Source: Deinococcus phoenicis | Lineage (GTDB): Bacteria; Deinococcota; Deinococci; Deinococcales; Deinococcaceae | Assembly (NCBI RefSeq): GCF_000599865.1 | Contig: NZ_JHAC01000039.1 | Location: forward strand, 1-35,000 | Length of the DNA stretch: 35,000 bases | Reading direction: 5' to 3' | Part shown: piece after piece, positions 29,793 to 35,000 of the stretch | Layout: each line of letters starts with the position of its first letter | Position numbering within the stretch: the first letter of the stretch is position 1 | Notes under the pieces: model-generated | Seen by the model: only the letters and a program-made list of their open reading frames with translations | Database searches by the model: none | Told to the model about the DNA's origin: nothing | Position numbers and translations under genes: made by a program

Positions 29793-30518
29793 TCAGGCGC
29801 TGACCCACCCGGCGGCGGCCCACGCCGCGTGCGGCATTCCCGAAGCGAGGATGCCCCGCCGCACCTCCTCCACGTCGTAGGGCACGGCGCGGAAAGTCGG
29901 CTGCCAGTCCTCCTGTGTCCGGTCCAGCAGCAGGTATTCGGCGCGGGCAGGGTTCACGTACTTGCCGCCCCGCCGCTCGAAGGGAAGGCCGACACTGCCG
30001 GGGTTCAGGAGCCTCCAGCCGTCCAGTGTGCGGAGCAGGGGTTTGTGGGTGTGGCCGCCGACCCAGACGGTCTGCCGTTCCGGCGAAGCCCGCAACGCCT
30101 CCAGCCGCGTGTCCGGAGTCTGCGCCGTCAGTTCCTCGTTGTCGCGCTCCGGGCTGCCGTGAAAGCACAGCAGGTCAGGGAGTCCGGCGGTCGGCCGGTA
30201 GCCGCGCAGCACGTCCCTGTCGGCGTCAGTCAGTTGGGTGTGGCTCCAGTTCCCGATTTCCCAGAGTTCCCGCTCGTCGGGGAAGCCGCGCGGCGTGAAG
30301 GGGCGGGCAGGTTCTAGCATCTCCCGGTCCGCATTCCCGCACACGGCGGGGCAGCCGAGCGCCGCCACTTCCGCCACGCATTCGCGCGGCCAGGCCCCAT
30401 CCATCGCCACGTCGCCGAGGCAGACGAACGCTTCGGCCCCTTGCGCCCGCATGTCCGCGAGGGCGGCCCGGAGGGCGGGGAGGTTGCCATGAATGTCTCC
30501 GAAAACGGCGAGGCGCAT
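29793..30518 (-). CDS. Metallophosphoesterase (YfcE/MJ0936-like)
   Basis: 241 residues with the complete calcineurin-like metal site: G-D-I-H-G-N (D8, H10), L-G-D-V (D36), C-G-N-A-D (N62), C-F-H-G-S (H120) and V-G-G-H-T-H (H156, H158). Close relatives are phosphodiesterases with loose substrate range. The C-terminal 60 residues follow the pattern N-P-G-S-V-G-L-P usual for this group. Physiological substrate unknown. It lies between the regulator and deoD on the minus strand, with its own -10. Confidence 0.9.
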   Translation of the reverse strand: MRLAVFGDIHGNLPALRAALADMRAQGAEAFVCLGDVAMDGAWPRECVAEVAALGCPAVCGNADREMLEPARPFTPRGFPDERELWEIGNWSHTQLTDADRDVLRGYRPTAGLPDLLCFHGSPERDNEELTAQTPDTRLEALRASPERQTVWVGGHTHKPLLRTLDGWRLLNPGSVGLPFERRGGKYVNPARAEYLLLDRTQEDWQPTFRAVPYDVEEVRRGILASGMPHAAWAAAGWVSA

Positions 30519-30524
30519 GGGGGC

Positions 30525-30530
30525 AGGGTA
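30525..30530 (-). promoter_or_regulatory. Leaderless -10 element of the metallophosphoesterase gene
   Basis: Minus-strand TACCCT ends six bases before the ATG at 30518 and lies in the 16-base gap to the regulator stop at 30535. Confidence 0.5.
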
Positions 30531-30534
30531 CCCG

Positions 30535-31158
30535 CTACACGCTCACCAGCCCGAGCTGAATCCCCCGCGTCACCGCCGCCGCGCGGCTCTGCACACCCAG
30601 CTTGGAGTAGACCGCCTGCACGTGAAACTTGACGGTGCTTTCGCTGACGCCCAGTTCGCGGGCGGCCCGCTTGTTGCTGAGGCCCTCGGCCAGCCGGGCC
30701 AGCACGTCCCGCTCACGTGGTGTGAGGGTCACGTCTCCGGCCAGGGACACGCCCTCCTCGTCATCTTCCTCTGCGCTCGGGGTCGGGGGCAGCAGCAGTG
30801 CGGGCGGCAGCACCGCGAGGCCCGCCGCTGCGCCCAGCACTCCGGCCAGCAGTTCGGCGGGGGTCGCGTCGGAGGGCAGGGCCGCCCAGCCCCCCGGCAC
30901 GACTTCCGGCAGTATCCCCGCCCAGGCGACCGACCCGACCGCCACCACCGCGCCCGCCTCCGCGAGTTCGGCGCTGCGCCCGAGCCAGGCGTCGTCCACC
31001 ACCAGCACGGCCCCGCCCTCCTCCACCACGCTCACCCCCACGCTCGCCAGCAGTGCCCGGACGCCCGCCCCGACCAGCGGCGAATGCAGGGCCAGTTGCA
31101 CGGTCGGGAGCGTGGCAGCGGGCACCATGGCCGATGGTACCGGGGAGGCGGGGTCCAT
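30535..31158 (-). CDS. LuxR/NarL-type DNA-binding regulator with degenerate receiver
   Basis: 207 residues. The C-terminal 60 residues (about 145-204) are a textbook LuxR-type helix-turn-helix: L-T-P-R-E-R-D-V-L-A-R-L-A-E-G-L-S-N-K, then S-E-S-T-V-K-F-H-V-Q-A-V-Y-S-K-L-G-V. The N-terminal 120 residues have the length and alternating pattern of a receiver domain but lack the usual acidic cluster and clear phosphate-site Lys and Thr; A-V-L-V-V-D-D-A-W (D55/D56) may mark the former site. An acidic linker S-A-E-E-D-D-E-E joins the halves. ATG five bases after the protease stop, so co-transcribed with it. Signal unknown; partner kinase not present. Confidence 0.85.
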   Translation of the reverse strand: MDPASPVPSAMVPAATLPTVQLALHSPLVGAGVRALLASVGVSVVEEGGAVLVVDDAWLGRSAELAEAGAVVAVGSVAWAGILPEVVPGGWAALPSDATPAELLAGVLGAAAGLAVLPPALLLPPTPSAEEDDEEGVSLAGDVTLTPRERDVLARLAEGLSNKRAARELGVSESTVKFHVQAVYSKLGVQSRAAAVTRGIQLGLVSV

Positions 31159-31163
31159 GCGCT

Positions 31164-32183
<1,020 letters not shown>

Positions 32184-32264
32184 GCCCCCATGCTGAGGCG
32201 CACGGCCGGAAAACACGCCGGGCAAATGGCCGGGCACGCGGCCTGTCCGAATGGAGGGGGACAC

Positions 32265-32762
32265 TCAATCAGGCCGGGTCAGTGCATACCACACCGTGCC
32301 CACCCGCTCCCCCCGGTACTGGTCCGGCCCGCCCTCCCCGACCTCCCGGAAGCCCAGCCGCCGCATCAGCGCGTGCGAGCGCCGGTTGGGGGCATGAACC
32401 TCGGCGGTGACGGTTTCCAGACCGAGCGTGCTGAAAGCGTGCGTCAGCAGCAGCCGTCCCGCTGCCGCGCCCACGCCCCGGCCCCACAGCGCCCGCTCCC
32501 CCACGGCGATGCCGAATTCGCCGGAGGTCCGCGAGAGGTTCGCCAGGTCCACGTAGCCGACCAGCCGCCCCTCCAGTTCCACACCCAGCCGCAGGAAGTC
32601 CGGCCCCGCCCCCGCGATGATCCGCGCCCAGTGTTCCCGGACCTTGCGGGGCGCGAGGCCGACCGTCCAGCCTGTCGCCAGACAGAACTCGGGGTCGGCG
32701 GCCCAGCGCACGGCGGCTTCCTCGTCGCCGGGGCGCAGGGGGCGAAGCTTTATTTCGGCCAT
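32265..32762 (-). CDS. GNAT family N-acetyltransferase (RimJ/RimL-like)
   Basis: 165 residues. [13 protein letters not shown] at the N-terminus, G-Y-V-D-L in the middle, and the acetyl-CoA loop [20 protein letters not shown] at about 87-106 with R-x-x-G-x-A-like spacing. [13 protein letters not shown] near the C-terminus is the usual GNAT closing motif. It transfers acetyl to an amine, with protein N-termini or small molecules as possible targets; substrate unknown. Its start overlaps the nitronate monooxygenase stop by 13 bases, implying translational coupling. Confidence 0.88.
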   Translation of the reverse strand: MAEIKLRPLRPGDEEAAVRWAADPEFCLATGWTVGLAPRKVREHWARIIAGAGPDFLRLGVELEGRLVGYVDLANLSRTSGEFGIAVGERALWGRGVGAAAGRLLLTHAFSTLGLETVTAEVHAPNRRSHALMRRLGFREVGEGGPDQYRGERVGTVWYALTRPD

Positions 32763-33778
32763 AACTCGCCCAGAATCTCCGCCGCCGTGCCTTCCCGTCC
32801 CCGGTGCACGCCCTCACCCGCCCAGAGGCTCAGGAATTCGGCCCGGCCCGCTGGCGTGGCTGCGGCACGCAGGGGACGGGTCAGGGCATTCTGGAGGGGA
32901 TAGGGGAGAGGGTGCCTCACCTCCGCCGTCACCCGGTTGGTGAGGCCGCGTGCGGGGCGTCCGGAAAAGGCCCGTGTCAGCGTGGTCTGGCTGGGCTGTG
33001 CTGCCGCGAGCGCGGCCCGGTACGGCGCGGAGGTGCCCGCCTCGGTCGCCCGCAGAAAGGCCGTGCCGCACTGGGCGAGGCTGGCTCCCGCAGCCAGCGC
33101 CGCCCGCACGTCCGCCGCGTCCATCAGGCCGCCCGCCGCGATGACGGGGAGGCCCACCGTCTCCACCACCGCCCGCGTCAGCGCCAGCGTGTCCGCCCGT
33201 TCGTCGTGTGCCCAGCCGCCCCGGTGTCCGCCCGCCGCGCCGCCCTGCGCCACCACCGCGTCCACGCCGTCTGCTGCCAGGGCGCGGGCTTCCTCCACCC
33301 CGGTCGCCGTGCCGATGACCAGCGTTCCCGCCGCTTGTAGCGCCGCCACCTCTGGCCGCCCCAGCCGCCCGAACGCGAAGGAGAAGACGGCGGGCTGCCC
33401 CACTGACAACACAGCCAGGGCTGCCGTGAATTGCGCGCCGAAATCCTCCCGCACGCGCTCCAGCAAGGCGGGTGGGGGCAGCTCCAGTTCCGCGTGCAGC
33501 GGCGCGAGGTCGGCCACCGCTGCCGCGACCTCCGCCGCCGTCACGCCGGGCAGCGGTGCGGGCACGAACAGGTTCAGCGCGAAGGGCCGCGCTGTGAGCG
33601 CCCGCACCGCCGCCCCCGCTTCCCGAAGCTGCGCCGGGGACAGGTAAGCCGCGCCCAGGCTCCCCAGCCCACCCGCCCGCGACACCGCCGCCACCAGTTC
33701 CGGCGTGGTCGGGCCACCCGCCATCGGGGCCTGGACGACGGGCACGCGCAGGCCGAGGCGCTGCATCAGGGGATTCAT
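32750..33778 (-). CDS. Nitronate monooxygenase (FMN-dependent, NPD family)
   Basis: 342 residues from the ATG at 33778; a start seven codons upstream is rejected because the -10 TATGCT lies there. FMN-binding TIM barrel: [10 protein letters not shown] at 13-22, [12 protein letters not shown] near 35, G-T-A-T-G-V-E-E-A near 156, the active-site block [12 protein letters not shown] with H185, then [10 protein letters not shown] and the phosphate-binding [12 protein letters not shown]. Oxidises nitronates and related nitroalkanes, a detoxification role. First gene of a minus-strand set including the acetyltransferase. Confidence 0.92.
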   Translation of the reverse strand: MNPLMQRLGLRVPVVQAPMAGGPTTPELVAAVSRAGGLGSLGAAYLSPAQLREAGAAVRALTARPFALNLFVPAPLPGVTAAEVAAAVADLAPLHAELELPPPALLERVREDFGAQFTAALAVLSVGQPAVFSFAFGRLGRPEVAALQAAGTLVIGTATGVEEARALAADGVDAVVAQGGAAGGHRGGWAHDERADTLALTRAVVETVGLPVIAAGGLMDAADVRAALAAGASLAQCGTAFLRATEAGTSAPYRAALAAAQPSQTTLTRAFSGRPARGLTNRVTAEVRHPLPYPLQNALTRPLRAAATPAGRAEFLSLWAGEGVHRGREGTAAEILGELWPK

Positions 33779-33784
33779 GGGGAC

Positions 33785-33790
33785 AGCATA
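33785..33790 (-). promoter_or_regulatory. Leaderless -10 element of the nitronate monooxygenase gene
   Basis: Minus-strand TATGCT ends six bases before the ATG at 33778. It fixes that ATG as the likely start. Confidence 0.6.
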
Positions 33791-33844
33791 GGGAAGCATT
33801 CAGCGAAAGAAGCTGACGGCGCCCCGCCCACGCCCTCCACGCCC

Positions 33845-33850
33845 TACCCT
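33845..33850 (+). promoter_or_regulatory. Leaderless -10 element of the deacetylase-family gene
   Basis: TACCCT ends six bases before the ATG at 33857. Divergent from the nitronate monooxygenase promoter about 60 bases away. Confidence 0.55.
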
Positions 33851-33856
33851 GACCCC

Positions 33857-34768
33857 ATGTACTCCTCCTTCCCCCGCGCCTGGACCGCCTACCAAAGCGC
33901 GGCGTATGCGGCGGGGCCACCTCCCCGGCGGCAGTTCCTCCCGCGCGAGTTTGTGGAGCGGCTGCTGGCCGGGGCGGAAGCGCGCCTGCCCCTGCTGGAC
34001 GCCCCGCGTCTGGACTGGGCGCACGCCGAGCGGGTGCATGACCCGGCCTACCTCGCCCGCTGGCGGCGCGGTGAGGTGACGCGCGCGGAGGAACGCGCCC
34101 TGGGCTTTCCCTGGAACGAGGCGGTCGTGGAACGCGGCCTGCTCTCCAGCGGCGCGACTCTGGCCGCCACGCGGGACGCCCTCGCCCACGGCCTCGGCCT
34201 GAATCTCGGCGGCGGCACCCACCACGCCTACCGGGACCGCGCCGAGGGCTTCTCCTTCCTGAACGACGTGGTGATTTCCGCGCGCTGGCTGCTGGACCAC
34301 GGCCACGCCCGGCGCATCCTGATTCTCGACCTGGACGTGCATCAGGGCAACGGCACGGCGGCGCTGCTGGCGGATGAACCCCAGGCCCTGACCATCAGCG
34401 TCCACGGCGCGAACAATTACCCCTTCCAGAAGGAACAGAGCGGATTGGATGTGGCCCTGCCCGACGGCACGGCGGATGAGGCGTATCTCGCTGCGCTGGA
34501 TGAGGTGGTTGCCCCCGCCGTCCACGCCTTCCGCCCGGATTTCGCCTTCTATCTGGCGGGGGCGGACGTGCTGGAAGGCGACCAACTGGGCCGCCTCGCC
34601 CTGACGCCCGCCGGGGTGCGCGAGCGGGATGGCCGGGTCTTCGGCTGGGCCGCACGAGCCGGCACGCCGCTGGTGACGGTGATGGCCGGGGGCTACAACC
34701 GCGACCCGCAGACGCTGATTCAGACGCGGCTGGGCACGCTCGACGCCGCGCTGGCCGTGTTTGCATGA
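33857..34768 (+). CDS. Histone deacetylase family protein (acetylpolyamine/acetoin-utilisation type)
   Basis: 303 residues from the ATG at 33857; the frame is open further upstream but that part lies over the nitronate monooxygenase gene. Zinc amidohydrolase motifs are complete: G-G-G-T-H-H-A (H122, H123), F-S-F-L-N-D-V, L-D-L-D-V-H-Q-G-N-G-T (zinc ligands D160, H162), Y-L-A-G-A-D-V-L-E-G-D-Q-L-G (D237) and M-A-G-G-Y (Y280). Bacterial relatives deacetylate acetylated lysines, polyamines or small molecules. The substrate cannot be chosen from sequence. Monocistronic on the + strand. Confidence 0.92.
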   Translation: MYSSFPRAWTAYQSAAYAAGPPPRRQFLPREFVERLLAGAEARLPLLDAPRLDWAHAERVHDPAYLARWRRGEVTRAEERALGFPWNEAVVERGLLSSGATLAATRDALAHGLGLNLGGGTHHAYRDRAEGFSFLNDVVISARWLLDHGHARRILILDLDVHQGNGTAALLADEPQALTISVHGANNYPFQKEQSGLDVALPDGTADEAYLAALDEVVAPAVHAFRPDFAFYLAGADVLEGDQLGRLALTPAGVRERDGRVFGWAARAGTPLVTVMAGGYNRDPQTLIQTRLGTLDAALAVFA

Positions 34769-34793
34769 GGCCCCGGCCTGCCCGTCGCTGCGG

Positions 34794-34799
34794 TATCAT
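34794..34799 (+). promoter_or_regulatory. -10 element ahead of the terminal leader
   Basis: TATCAT ends six bases before an ATG at 34806. No convincing -35 is visible. It would start a transcript that runs into the structured region up to the window end. Confidence 0.4.
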
Positions 34800-34805
34800 A
34801 GGGGG

Positions 34806-34832
34806 ATGACGTGCCTCCTCTCGCCCCCGTAA
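34806..34832 (+). CDS. Possible eight-codon leader peptide
   Basis: ATG to TAA encodes M-T-C-L-L-S-P-P. It sits at the spacing that host genes here use for leaderless starts (six bases after a TATCAT -10) and just before RNA-like structure, as expected for a leader peptide or a chance ORF in a non-coding RNA. Translation is not shown. Confidence 0.25.
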   Translation: MTCLLSPP

Positions 34833-34966
34833 AACCATGACGGTTGAAGCGTGAGATTCAACCCGAGTGGAAACGAGAAGCAACAATCACGGACGGCTGG
34901 AGATGGATGAACATCCAGCGCTTTCCTGAATGTTCAGGAATTCGGAAGCCGTCCGTGGGCGCGAGT
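34833..34966 (+). ncRNA. Structured non-coding element of unknown class
   Basis: Several helices can be drawn: GTTGAA/TTCAAC (about 34843-34862); an outer 11-base stem CACGGACGGCT/AGCCGTCCGTG (34888-34898 with 34947-34957); and inside it two small hairpins, TGGAT/ATCCA (34904-34917) and TCCTGA/TCAGGA (34924-34939). The result is a three-way junction with conserved-looking purine linkers. It is more AT-rich than the neighbouring genes. I could not match it to riboswitch, tmRNA, RNase P, SRP or rRNA consensus sequences. The start of a mobile element or intron is another possibility. The window ends before any downstream gene. Confidence 0.5.
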
Positions 34967-35000
34967 CGCAGGTGCCGCGTGTTTCCCTTTCTTTCCCCCT

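Noticed and set aside
34833..34966. RNase P RNA, SRP RNA, tmRNA or a common riboswitch (TPP, cobalamin, SAM, FMN, glycine, c-di-GMP)
   Set aside because: None of the signature core sequences of these families could be found in the stretch by eye.

Overview
The window is high-GC bacterial DNA that reads as a Deinococcus or close relative. The evidence is the overall base composition, the gene types, and a promoter style known from Deinococcus: an extended set of chromosomal genes has a TANNNT -10 hexamer ending 6-7 bases before the start codon, the arrangement expected for leaderless mRNAs. The genus is an inference, because no rRNA or other definitive marker is present.

Bases 1 to about 19,960 are the right-hand part of a temperate siphophage (HK97-like) prophage, all on the + strand except two small genes. 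Left to right: the C-terminal end of a head-morphogenesis protein, a low-GC cargo gene (zinc ribbon plus DUF4145), prohead protease, major capsid protein with the HK97 cleavage site and cross-link residues, head-tail connector and closure genes, tail terminator, tail tube, a tail-assembly chaperone pair with a canonical -1 slippery site, a 2147-residue tape measure with an embedded Cys/His hydrolase-like domain, distal tail genes, a glycine-rich fibre, then a lysis cassette (four-helix holin candidate, membrane/coiled-coil protein, GH19-type endolysin, small membrane protein). A minus-strand low-GC four-helix membrane protein with its own near-consensus promoter sits between the lysis genes and the attachment site. 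The prophage ends in the 3' end of a tRNA gene (about 19,926-19,959), presumably attR. Integrase, repressor, terminase, portal and the other att copy are left of the window.

Bases 19,960-35,000 are host chromosome: a DUF2231 membrane protein, a TetR regulator, a maltose-type ABC uptake operon without its ATPase (binding protein, hairpin, two permeases), an MFS exporter with an inverted repeat over its promoter, an RsmB-like rRNA methyltransferase, DeoD purine nucleoside phosphorylase, a metallophosphoesterase, a run of minus-strand genes (nitronate monooxygenase, GNAT acetyltransferase, HtrA-like PDZ protease with an Arg/Gly-rich insert, LuxR-type regulator), and a histone-deacetylase-family protein. 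After it, the last ~200 bases contain a promoter-like -10, an eight-codon ORF and an RNA-like three-way junction that I cannot assign to a known family.

The most interesting items are the two low-GC cargo genes of the prophage, the interrupted head gene at the left edge, the structured element at the right edge, and the contrast between leaderless host genes and Shine-Dalgarno-led, stop-start-coupled phage genes.
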